In this document: positions 15,001 through 27,000 of the stretch, piece by piece
How the letters are laid out: each line of letters opens with the position of its first letter
How positions within the stretch are numbered: the first letter of the stretch is position 1
NCBI GenBank assembly: GCA_026387355.1
Contig: JAPLLW010000017.1
Span: 46,556-105,423 of the forward strand
Reading direction: 5' to 3'
DNA length: 58,868 nucleotides
Source: Candidatus Omnitrophota bacterium
GTDB lineage: Bacteria > Omnitrophota > Gorgyraeia > Gygaellales > Profunditerraquicolaceae
Notes under the pieces: model-generated
Databases searched by the model: none
Told to the model about the DNA's origin: nothing
What the model saw: only the letters and a program-made list of their open reading frames with translations
Position numbers and translations under genes: made by a program

Positions 15001-18000
15001 TCCAGATAACCATGCGCTGCTTCTTCTTCGCTGCCACATTCACCCACTCCTTAACCAAAGGCTCTACCCTGAGGAATGCATGTTTAAACTGACGATTCTC
15101 TCCGGCAATAGAAATATTAACTAGCCGGTTTCCGTTATTCCGAATTTCTTCGGTTCTACCGACTGAACGCTCAAATGCTTTCTCATGACAACGCAAAACT
15201 ACAACTGTAAGATTTTTATGATGACTAAAAAGATAATCAAGGAAAGGCTTTAGCGAGACTTCTTCACCTACTGCCTCGCCTAGAAAATATGGATGGTAAA
15301 TGAAAAGTATTGCGTTATCCAGGTTTTTCAGTATTTTTGCTTCTGCAATAGCATCATTGTGAATAACATAAAAACTTACTCCTTCGCGATTATGGTGCTG
15401 GCTCTTTATAGCTAAGCCCCTTGCGCTGACTTCCTTACCAAAAACTCTGTTGGAAAATACCTGCGCTATACCATTAGGGCTAAGTAAAGATGCTATATTG
15501 TTTTTAAATAAATGTTGGATCTTGCCGCCGCCATCATACATCACATAGTCCCTACCTCTAGGGTCAAGTTTAGAAACCGGAAATGGCCCAGTAAAGAGCA
15601 CATAATCGTATGGTCCCTCCTGAATCAATTTGGTCCACGTCTCCTGACTCCTAAGGCAACCATAAACCGGAATCAACTTTTCTCTCTCGCCTGCAAGTTC
15701 AAAATTAATCATGGTACTAAGTAGCGCGAATACATCCGCATCATTTGCTATTGCAAATTTTGCGTTAAATTTTCTTAATCCTGCCAAGCCCAACTCACCT
15801 GCGCCGCAGGCAATATCAATAATCTTATTTACTTTACCCTTACCTTTACCCTTACCTTTAGCTAGAATCTTAAGCATAGGAATGGTGCTATTCATCCCAT
15901 GCACAAAAACTCCGTTAAAGTGATAAATAAACGGAATACCGTAATATGCCTGCTGGATGCGCGTTTCTAAATCAATGCCCTTGTAACGGAAAGACGTATC
16001 CATCAACCCTCTTACCCTGATAGATGAATAATCGCTATTCACGGACAGCGCGGAATAATTTTCCTTAAACCAAGCTATCGCCCGCTCTTCGTTTATTTTG
16101 TGGTAGTAAGACAGCAGGGCAAGGGTAAATCTTGTGGATGTATCAAGCCCTGCCTTGTTTTCGCGTAGCACCGCAACCGGACGGCCTTTGTAAATCAGAA
16201 TAAAGAGTTTACCTTTTACTTCAGGATCATATCCCTTGATTACAATCGGCGCATAAGCGGCAGTCGAATTTAACTTGCGGATATCAGCTCTGTTAATTCC
16301 GAATGCGCGGTAGATTGTTTTACTATCCAGTGTCGGCTCACCGGAATTCGTTATCATCGCGCATGAGCAGATTCCCAAGACACCGATAAACGAAGCAATT
16401 GTACATGGCAAAACGCTCAACAGCCACCATAAAGAAGCTCCCACAACAAAACATAAAACCAGAATCCCACCTATTTTTGTGACCGTACTCAAAAAACTTT
16501 TTTCTGGCTCAGTTTCTACGCCTAGGTCTGTAACATAAATACTATCTGTGTGGCCGCCAATTTCTACTTCATGTGTTTTCTTAAAACCCATTGCCTGCCA
16601 AAATCTATTAGATCTATTATTTTCGACATTGGTTTGCAAAACAAGATACCGCTGCTTTTTTTCTCTACATAGATCAAGAAATTCAGCTGTTAAAACCATG
16701 CCTACCACAAACCTGCTTCTCAGATCATCCGCAACACAGATCCTACGAATAAAAATATGTTTATCGTAAAATTTTATATCCTCATTTTTAGTTTGCGGAT
16801 ATGCCAATAAAATCCCTAGCAATTCATTATTTTCATCAAGAGCAGCGAAACTATATTCAAAACATTCTTGTATACGCTCAACTAGCTGTTCCATGTTCCA
16901 ATTGCTCTGTGGCACTAAGTTTACTAATGCCAAGACTTGATTCTTTTTCTCCTCAAAAAGTTCTTTTTTTAAAGGAACTACGTGAAAATCAGATAACGCT
17001 TTTAATTCTTGCTTAACAGGTACCCCTGCTTTTAATGCAGCAAGTCTCTGCGCCTGAGCTTCGTTGACGAAGCAGGCTTGAACAGGATAAGTGATAACAT
17101 TCGCTTCGTGGAATAAGGTAATTAAGAACTCGAGCTCTAATGTAGGGTTGTTAAACAGGGTTTCATCGAGAAACAAAATGGGGTCAGAATTATTTATTGA
17201 ACCATAAAAAGGGGTCTGACCCCTTTTTTGGAGAGAGGCCCAAATATAGGTACATGGCCCGGCGCGAACTTCAAGGGTATTGCGCATTCTAAGCAAGGCA
17301 TCGCTTAATCTCTCTTTATTATGGACTCTATCTACAGCCAGAGCCGCATCACAGATGCGTTCAAAATATTCACGGCCATCAGTAACTGGCTGTGATTTAG
17401 CACAGTCCTCTTCTATTTGCGCTAGCGTCGGATTCATGCCTTTTTTCGGACGGGCAAAATCATCTGTAAGGTATCTAAAAATAAGAAATATGTAGGAACA
17501 AAGATTATTCAGGAAATGTAGCGTTATAGGAGCGATAAGTGATCCGGTCTGCCAGTATGCGTAGGTATAAAATAGGCTAGCCCAGAATACCGGCACAGCC
17601 GGGCATGGATGTAGCGCCGCAAAAACTATAGAGCTTATAATCCCTGCAATAAATACCGCTGTGGGGATACCGAAAGTTGCACCATTAAACAACCACGCAG
17701 CCGCAAATAACATTATATTATACAGAATGCCGCGGAATAACGGTTCTTCAAGAACCGGGCAGGCAATTACAAGCTCTGCGAACAATTTGAACTTATGATA
17801 AACCAGGTCGTGATATCTATCTTCCGAGAGCTGCACAATTTCTTTACCCTTAACTACGGCGATAAAATAAGCAATACTGCCGATTAGCCCTAAAGGAAAC
17901 ATTACAAAAGCAAATAATTTAAAGGCGTAGATTATATGTGTATAAATTGCTCCGTAATGATACCAGCAAATGATCCCAAGAAAAATCGCGGAGAGTAATA

Positions 18001-21000
18001 AAATTACGCAAGCGTACGGGCCTTTTGAATCGATCATTCGGTCGATATCGATCTGGTGCGGAGTCACGCTGAAAACCCTATTCAAAACAGACGTTTTGGT
18101 TCTTGGTTTATTGGTTTTATCTTTTGTGCGATCAACTTCTAGATATTTCCCAGCATACTTAAGCACAACACGCGCTTCTCCTGTAAACGCGCAGAGCTCG
18201 TGATAAAACGGTTTAAGACTAGGAACACTCCACTTTCTTTGCCTGAAATGCGCCAGCTTTTTCAATGCTTCACCTAACCGTTGATTGGCGAAACCGATCT
18301 GCAGCCTTCTTTCTACAGGATTAGTATTACCGCGAAGCTTATTTAAATGGTAGGCCTCAGCACCATTAAGCAAAACCAGCGCATCCGCAATTTCTTGGCA
18401 GTCATTAGGAATCCTGTGCTCATGCCTTGCAACTATTTCCCTAAACTTTTCCTGCGCTGAAAGCATTGCGGAGACAACGCTTTTTTCATTCATCATCCCC
18501 AGCAATGGCAATACAAATAGCGCCTTCCAGCCGAAAACGAATAATCCTAACGCGATGAGCACAACTAACCACGGACATTGAAGATTAGCCGCCGGTTTGC
18601 TATCGCCGTTACCTGCCTTTTTTAATGCCCATTCAATCCAAATCTTACGCTGGTAGTTATTGCCATCAAACTGGTTACCGGTCAATTTATCTAATACGCT
18701 CTTTAGCCTCGCGAATACATCTCCAAACTCCCTACGTCTTCCTTCAATCATATACCCTACACCGCAAGCGGCATTCCTGTACATTACCCCACTCTCTGTG
18801 TCATCTTCAAGAATACGCATCAATTTCGGCAGATACTCTATGCTTGCCACTTTGCCTAATACATAAACAGCAATTCTTCTTGCGCTCTCTGGGACATCTT
18901 TTCGGGAAATAATCGCGGCAAATTCAGGCAGTTTATCCTCCAGGTCAGAACACAAAACCTCCATCTTAGCTCTGATAGTAGCAGCATCGAGCCTAAGGAC
19001 CCTATCCGCCAGAGACATTCCGTTTTTCGGCCAAGCCATAAGAATTTCTTTACGACGGGCGATAACTTCCTGAACCCGCTCCATCATCAAATCTCCCAAC
19101 GTCCTGCGAAAACCGTCTTTTTCCCAAAGATAAAGCGCCCAGAACATATTTACCCAAGCCACATCTCCTACATCACCTCCGGTTACATGCTGCTTAAGCC
19201 ACTCTCTCTTTGCCGGGTCTTTCATAGTATCTAATCCGCCTTCAATAAACCTGTGCAGGATTTCTTCCTTAGAAGTAGCTATGCCGCCGAAATTCAATAA
19301 CCAGCCCGGGATGACAAGTATTCCCTTTGCCAGCATATATTTCTCTAAAGCTTTTTTCTCCTCGGCGCTTGATGTTTTGTCTCCGATCGCAACATTGGCT
19401 GAAGGCGCGAATATTTTACATTTAAGTTTATCGGCAAATTCTTTTGATTTGATTACGTACGGCGGCCCGGAAGGAATCAGGATCGTCGCAGGTAAAAAGA
19501 GTAACTCATCTAATGCAACAAGCTGGTAGGGCTTAAGAACCGGATAATCAACTAACCGGAAATTATCTTTACTCTCCCTGTCTTGCGCAAGCCTATAGAG
19601 TTGGTCTAAATCAAACCCTTGAGGAGAGTAAAACGCTCCGAATTTATCGGAAATCCCTATTACTTTAAATCGGTATCCAGAATAATGCATTATCTCTTTG
19701 AGCAAGCGAACATTATTCGATCCGACTTCGCCGAAGCCCTGGATTAAAATCGTAATATCTTCCCCATCCTTAATCCCAAACTTAAGCTTTATGCCCGGAT
19801 AGTCAAGCGCAGCGCAGATCATTTCCATAACCGAAAATGAAGTCACCCGCCATTCATCATGCGAGAAATATCCGTTCTGCGAGCGACCGCTGGTGGTAAG
19901 CGGAAGTAACTCTCGGCCCAAATCTTTTCTTGCCTGCTCACCTATTGCGTCAATCCACTCCATAATAAATTGTATATCGCACTGGTCAGGACGCATATCG
20001 GGTCCTTCGATGCGGCTTACCCCCAATGTCCCCAGCTCTACAAACCCACGGGTATATTTTTCTGCTGCGTCACGAATATTTTCTACGCTTGATCCTTTTG
20101 AAGTAAGCACTCTCAACCCGCCTTTGGCGATTACGTCATCATTCTTAAACAGTTCTTCGTCTCCGTAAACGCAACCTACGGAGATAAAATTCTCTTTATC
20201 GATAAAAATAATGGTTTTCCCGCCATCAAATAATACCTCGGCCGCGGCATTCTTGTAGGACATGTCCCCGGCAAGATCCGTGACTTCTTTTACGATATAC
20301 CTATCCCCGACTTGGGGCCTACCGCTTACTGCAATGGTGTAATAAAGCGGCCTTCGGCTTACACCGATGTATTCAGAAAGCTCTCCTTTTATCATCACGC
20401 TTGCAGCAGAGGCATCTTTCCGATAGTAGAACCCGGATTTATTATCTCTTATTACTAGCTCGCGCAACTGGGGCACGGTGATCTTGCCTTTTAATTCCGG
20501 AAGGCCAACAACGACATCTAAAAGGCGAATTAAATTGTATTCCTGCTGATCAAAAATCAGCGTAGAGGGATAGTGGACAGAACTAGCATAACATCCTGCG
20601 CCTGTACCAGCTATAACATCAGCTTTTGTGACAACCCTAGCGTCAATGATCCCGCTATAAAAATGAGCATCTTCGATCCCAAGCTCGATGTAAAGTGCGG
20701 TTACAATCTTGTTAATCGTACTCAATAATTCTTTTAGGCGCGCGATATCTGCAGGATGTACTTGAAATAGCATATCGATATCACTGCGCTTGCCGGGATC
20801 ACCCATGGATACGGAATGAAAAACCCAGGCCCTTTCCAGCTTGATCCCATTTTCAAAAATATAAGCTGCAATTGCATCTGCAAGCTGCTTTCTAAAGTGA
20901 TAATTCGCTACATTTTCATCTGCGTTGATCTTATTGATAATATCTGCCCTGTCTGTTGCGTGGCTAAGTTTTCCTGCCGCTGAAAGCGAACGCTCAAATA

Positions 21001-24000
21001 AATCACACAACCCATTTGGACTATCGTTGGCAAGCATACCTAGGATAGGCAAAGCCAATAACGCCTTCCAACCGAAGAAAAATAATCCTAGCGCGATGAG
21101 CATAACTGACCACGAGGACAAATTCCATACGAACGTCGTCCGCGTGTGCTTATTTACCGGCGAATCTCCTCGGCGGGCAAGTAAAGCGTGATGATTACGA
21201 GCAGGTACACTTTGAAATCTTTTGTTTCTAGTTTCAATTATGATTAGGTCCGGGAATGCCACGATATGAAACATTCCACGGCCAGTATCATTGAAACAAC
21301 CAACCTCCCAACCCTGACAACGAAATTGTACATCTCTACTTATACGGAACCGCTTAATAGCATTACCAATCCCAGGGCCTTTATCAGTACAGATAAGTTT
21401 TAAGTATGCTAATACTTTGCGTCCTATATGCTTTCTTTCAACAAATATACGCACCCTCCCGCCCAATCCATGCAGCATGGTATTAAGGAAAAGTTCTTTT
21501 ACGGGAACATACACTCTCTCTTGCCCATTGGTCAAGCTAGGAATAGGAATTATTTCTCCAAAGGCGCGAGCAATCTTATATATTTCCTTTGCAAAAACTC
21601 TTCTCCATTGTCCAAATGCATCATCCCTTGTTGCTACCTGCGGCAACTCTAGTTTTAAAACAGTACCTGAACGCTTAAGCGCCGAATTATTTACAATCGC
21701 ACCTAAGATGGGCAGCACAAAGAGTGCCTTCGCGCCGAAGACAATTACAGTCAACGCTAAAACAATCAGCCCCACCAGCCACGGTGATTGGAGCTTGCCT
21801 AACCGTGAGGCAGGTTTGGCGCGGGAAGACGGAGATTTCTTACGGCCGAAGAATTTCTGAAGAGCATGCGTCAGGGATGCGCGCCCCTTCTTGATCTCAC
21901 CAACTAAGACCAAAGACACATTTCTATGCTCAGCTACTTTTTTGAGATCTCCAAGGAGACTTTCCCCGCCAGGAAAAGAACTGTTCAATATAATCGGAAT
22001 TCCGTTAACCTCAGGGCAAATTAGGTTTGAAAAGCTATCGCCGACTAATATCTCATCTGAAACGATTAAACTAGGCCTTCGCTTCTTAATAAAATCTAAC
22101 ACTTCTCTCGTCGTCCTGGCAGTGGCTACTTTATATCCTAACTTCTCTAAGATACAACGATTCGCTTCAAGAGCATCAACATCATCATCCAATACGAGAA
22201 TGAGCTTTGAAGATGCTTTATGCAGTGCACTGCGGTCGATGACCCGGATGTGCCGGCTATGCTTTACCTTTTCCTCTAAATGAAATACTTGAGCCCTTAA
22301 TAAGCGGGAAACCATCCTATGTCCCGTAATAATGCTTTCTAAAAGAAGGTTGAGTTCATGTGAAAGCCCAGCAAGTGCGCCTAATTCATGGGCGATAACT
22401 TCGATTATCCTCTTGTGGTCTCTAATGGCGGGGTTAATAATAACTAATTTTGTTTCGGGGTAATTAACAGCATCGGCATTTATTCCGTTACGTTTGAGTG
22501 CGCGGAACAGCTTCGGAGGGCCGCGGATAAATAAAGTATTAGCAGTAGCTTCATTAATCGCATGAAACTTCCTGTGCTCAAAACTTCTTCTTACAAAATC
22601 AGGGTATCTGTGGTCGATAATCAAACACGATGAATATTTATCGTGTTCGCCATATCTGTCTATAAGTTTCACGGCAATAGCTTCTTTTTCCGCAGGAAGC
22701 TTACTGCCGTCATGAGTTGCGCAAGGATCAGACGACCGAAGGATACCCCTAAGGGCGATGAGACTGCCTTTCTCGGGGCCAAAAGGAACCTGTTTATCTA
22801 CCTCAAAGCCTCTTTCATTAAGTAAGTTACGTACAGCATCAAATTCTTTCCTATGCCCAAATTGAGGAGCAAGATTATATCCACCGTTAAAAATTAACTG
22901 GACACTAGGTAGGCTGATCAAAATTTCCATTGCCTTACGGTTAAACAAACCATACTGCTTCCATGCTCCGATATTCGCCCAAGCTGCTGTTATTTTATTT
23001 TTTAATCTATCTAATAGAGCGGTAATATTTATTCCGGTAAAATCATCTACATAAACTTCAAAATCTATCCCCTCTTTCCAATCCTGCGCCTTAAGTAGTT
23101 CACGAGCAATTAAAGGTTCGCTAGGGTCATTATCAATTAAGATCATCTTATCCATACCTAGCCGCAGAGCAACATCGCTTAATATTCCACAGCCGGCACC
23201 AGCATCCACACCCAGCCCTCCTAAGCGGCTTGAGTAAGCAAGGGAATCAGCGACCATTTCAGCGCAATAGATATTTATTCCTTCACCTGGCACTGCCGAG
23301 AAAGGCGGGACGAAAATAATATTTGCCCGGTTGTTATTATAAAGCCCAGGGGAATATGACTCTAAGATTCCGATATATTTATCTACTTCTTTTTTAATTA
23401 CTCTTGGCAAAATTCCAACGTTGATTTTATGCCGAAGAGCATCGCGCAAATTAGATAGCTCATGAATAACTACAAAAACAAATGGCCCGATGCGGTATAG
23501 ATTATTTAAGTCTGCACTATCGCAAGCATAAACGTATCTTTTATCTTCAACAGCAATATTAAGTATTGTATGTAAAGGCAGGATCCTGTGTCTATCAGGA
23601 ATCTTATTTAACGCCTTCCTTACATTTTCGGCTAATTGTTCAGATACTTGATCACTAAACATCTTCGCTCTTAATTTCTCTTCTACAGGTGGAGCAGACC
23701 TGGCAATAAAATAATTCTTTACTGCCTTAAGCGCAATAGCAACCCCATTCATGCTGCAGGGAATGCGCAAGGTATAATCTTCTCTTGTCATGCAACCATA
23801 TAAATCTACCAATCCGCTCTCTCCAAACTCACTCATCCCCCAGCCGGTAAATTCATCAGCTCTTTCCAGAAAAGCCCAGTCCAATAATATACCGAGAATG
23901 TAAATATCCGAACGTTCATCTTTAACCTCTTCCGGTGCTCTAAAATATTGAGTCCCTGCTTTAGTCTTATGTTTCATGCGGCAGGTGATCCCAAAATCTA

Positions 24001-27000
24001 CAATCATCCATTCATAATTCTGATTCATAATAATATTTGAAGCAGTTAAATCATTATGTATCCAGCCGCATTTATGTATCTCTTCAACTACCTCAGCGAT
24101 ACCGATACAAACATCTAACTTCTCGGTGACATCAAGCCCTATCCACTCTATGCTCTTTGCAATATTATTACTCTCTAAATTTCTTATGCCTTTAAGTTTG
24201 ATCCAAACTCTACCTGCCTGATCTACACCTATCTCCTGCAACTTTGGTATATGGCGCGTTCTTTGCGCAATTTCTTTTAGATCAGCTAAAGCCCTTGCTT
24301 CTTTATAAATTAATAGGTTATCAGGAGATCTTAATCTATGCGGATGTTTACGCGCGATCTTATAAGAAATATCATCTTGGCCAGGATCCTGGAATACACG
24401 GGTAAGCTCTCCTTCGCCAAGCAAAATATCTTGAGGGATTGTGTCAGTTTGCTGATTAAGATAGGCGGATAAAACAGGGTCCTTGCGAATGCGCTTTAAT
24501 TCAATTTCCCGTCGATCTGATTGCGCGATGAATGCGCCTAAGATACCTACCGGCAATACGCCAGTTGCACAAATATATGCAAACCAAGCAAGCATTAACG
24601 GACCAAACTTATCTAAGTCTTTCTTAAAGCTTTTAAGAAGTCTCATAGAAAATGATTTTCTAGGACCATTAGGTTCATCTTTGTATGCCGCAGTAATAAA
24701 ATCTTGTACATCTAATGCAGATTCTTGAGCTATAACGCGCGCTGCCTCCTGACGGTTAAACAAAATTAAGACTACTCCCACCATTACCAGGATTACATGC
24801 CCATATATAAGACCATAAATAATTAAAGGCGTGAGTATAATGTAGCTTAATCTTGAGGCAAGCTTTGTGGCCTTAATTTCAGCACGATTTTTATCATAAC
24901 CTGTGCATTGGAGGAAACCATTGATTAACGCACGCAAAATCCTACCTCCGTCAGTAGGAAATGCCGGAATAAGATTAAATATTCCTAAAGCAAGATTTAA
25001 CAAAATCGTATAATTACCTGCATTCATGGCCGGAGTAAATGTTAAATCTACGGGTAGACCTAAGAAAGTCATAGAAACATATACAATACCAGCAAGAATA
25101 AAGCTAAAAAGCGGACCGGCAATTGCAGTGAATAATTCCGCTAACCAAGAGTACCTAGTTGAAATCTGCATATCCGCGATACCGCCGATTAAAAGAAGCG
25201 TGATTGATTTGGTACGCATACCGAATAACCTACCCGTCAGAGAATGCGCTAATTCGTGTCCGAATATAGAAATTATCGCTACTACCGCCATTGTGACCGC
25301 CCAAACAAAACCAAGTTGGAACCAGACCATAATTGGGAGCATCCAAAAACTCCAGTGTATTCTTAAGAATCGCTTCTTCAGCGATGGTGAAGATACACTT
25401 GCTAATGCGCCCAGCATACCCAAACCAATTAAACCTGCATTAAATCCGCATACCCCCAATAACAACAGGGACACCCCTAGGGCCAAAGCAGGGGCACCTC
25501 TATTAATGGGGTCAGAATTAATTCTGACCCCATTAATCTGGATGTCCTCTACCCTGGCTACCTCGCGGGATAATTCAGGACAAGCGCTGATTATCCTACC
25601 TATTTCCAATCCAGCACTTGCTATATTGAAGCTTGAGAGATGCTGCCTTAAATTTGAGAAATAAACATTCTGACGGCTGATCATTGCAAATAAATGCGGT
25701 AGATATTCAAAGGGGCCATTTGTTTCTGGCCGAGAAAGCAGATCATTGTATATAGGATATAAACCAATACCTGTGTGCGCCTCGGATGCATAGGTATCGA
25801 GCATGCTTCGTGCTGCTTGTGGTTGCGTATTTCTCAAAAACATAAAGCCAGAAATATTAGCGATAATTAAGGTAATTAATTCTCGTATTGCTGGATTAAG
25901 TCCGGGAATAAGACGGATTATTCTAAGGTCGGTAAGCTCATGCCTTAAGACTAAATAAAGAAGATCGTCATTCAAGAAACAACGCTGGTCGATTTCGATA
26001 CTATCGGGTTTAGTTTTTGAACCTCTACGGAAGGATGCGGTTTTGCGCGCACTACGTTGGAGTTCAACATTAAGATTAAAATCTTCTTCCCGAAAGAATC
26101 CGTCGCTAAGCAGCTTTCTCTTCGCTGCGTTCAGTTTAGCATTAACTAAAGCAACTTCTTGCTCATTAATACACTGCCCTTCAACCTTGATTAGGTTACC
26201 AAAAGGCCCTTTTGCAAAAACAGGCGCGTGGTGAACTCCGATCCTAAATACAAGCGCATCATTACCCTGCTCAATAACTATCTGACTTTTAATTCTTTCG
26301 AGTACGAGCGCTACTTGCACCATACTATTGGGAGAACGATTTGCAGGATTAATTGCAGTCATCTGGTGACAAAGCTCTTCTAGCCCGCTATCAAAAAATA
26401 GACTCCCATTTAGCCTGGACAAGCTCTTTTCATAAGTAAATAAATGCTGCATAACCTTGCCAAAAGAATAAATATCCGAAAGCGGAGTCTTAATGCATTC
26501 GGGCGCAAGGAATCCGTCTGTACCAGCATCTCCTAAATCAGATCCTGACCTAGCCGTAATTCCAAAATCAATCCACATCCATTCAATAAGATCATTGATT
26601 AAACAATTCCAGGGAGTAATGTCATTATGCACAAGGCCTATTTCATGCACTTTATGCATAATCCTGGAGGCGCTGATCAAAATATCCAGTTTCTGCTGAA
26701 GGTTAAGTTGTCCGAAGTACACAGAGTCGCAAAACGGAGAAGTCCAGCTGGATTTTATTCCTTTTAATTTAAGATAGACCCTTCCTTCGCTATCAGCCCC
26801 AATAGCCATCAGCTGAGGAATCCTACCAGTAGCCTTGGCTATATACACTAAAGCAGCCAGCGCCCTTGCTTCGTTAATAAGAATAGTGTTATAGCCGAAC
26901 AAATTACTTAACGAACGCTTAAAGAAAACATGCGGATCATCAGAAGATTCATGTATGATAGTAATATTGCTCTCTCCAAGAAAATTTCCCGCCCCCATGC

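Noticed and set aside
15832-15862. Short tandem ACCTTTACCCTT repeat as a CRISPR or satellite
   Set aside because: Only a few degenerate units, coding for Gly-Lys repeats in a linker; no spacers.
17206-17228. Rho-independent terminator (GC stem with A and T runs)
   Set aside because: It is inside the open frame, translated, and shares an arm with another palindrome at 25.5 kb; an inserted palindromic element is the simpler reading.
25026-25664. 212-codon plus-strand ORF
   Set aside because: It is antisense to the M50 domain of the giant frame, has no recognisable motif, and its composition is that expected from the complement of hydrophobic codons.
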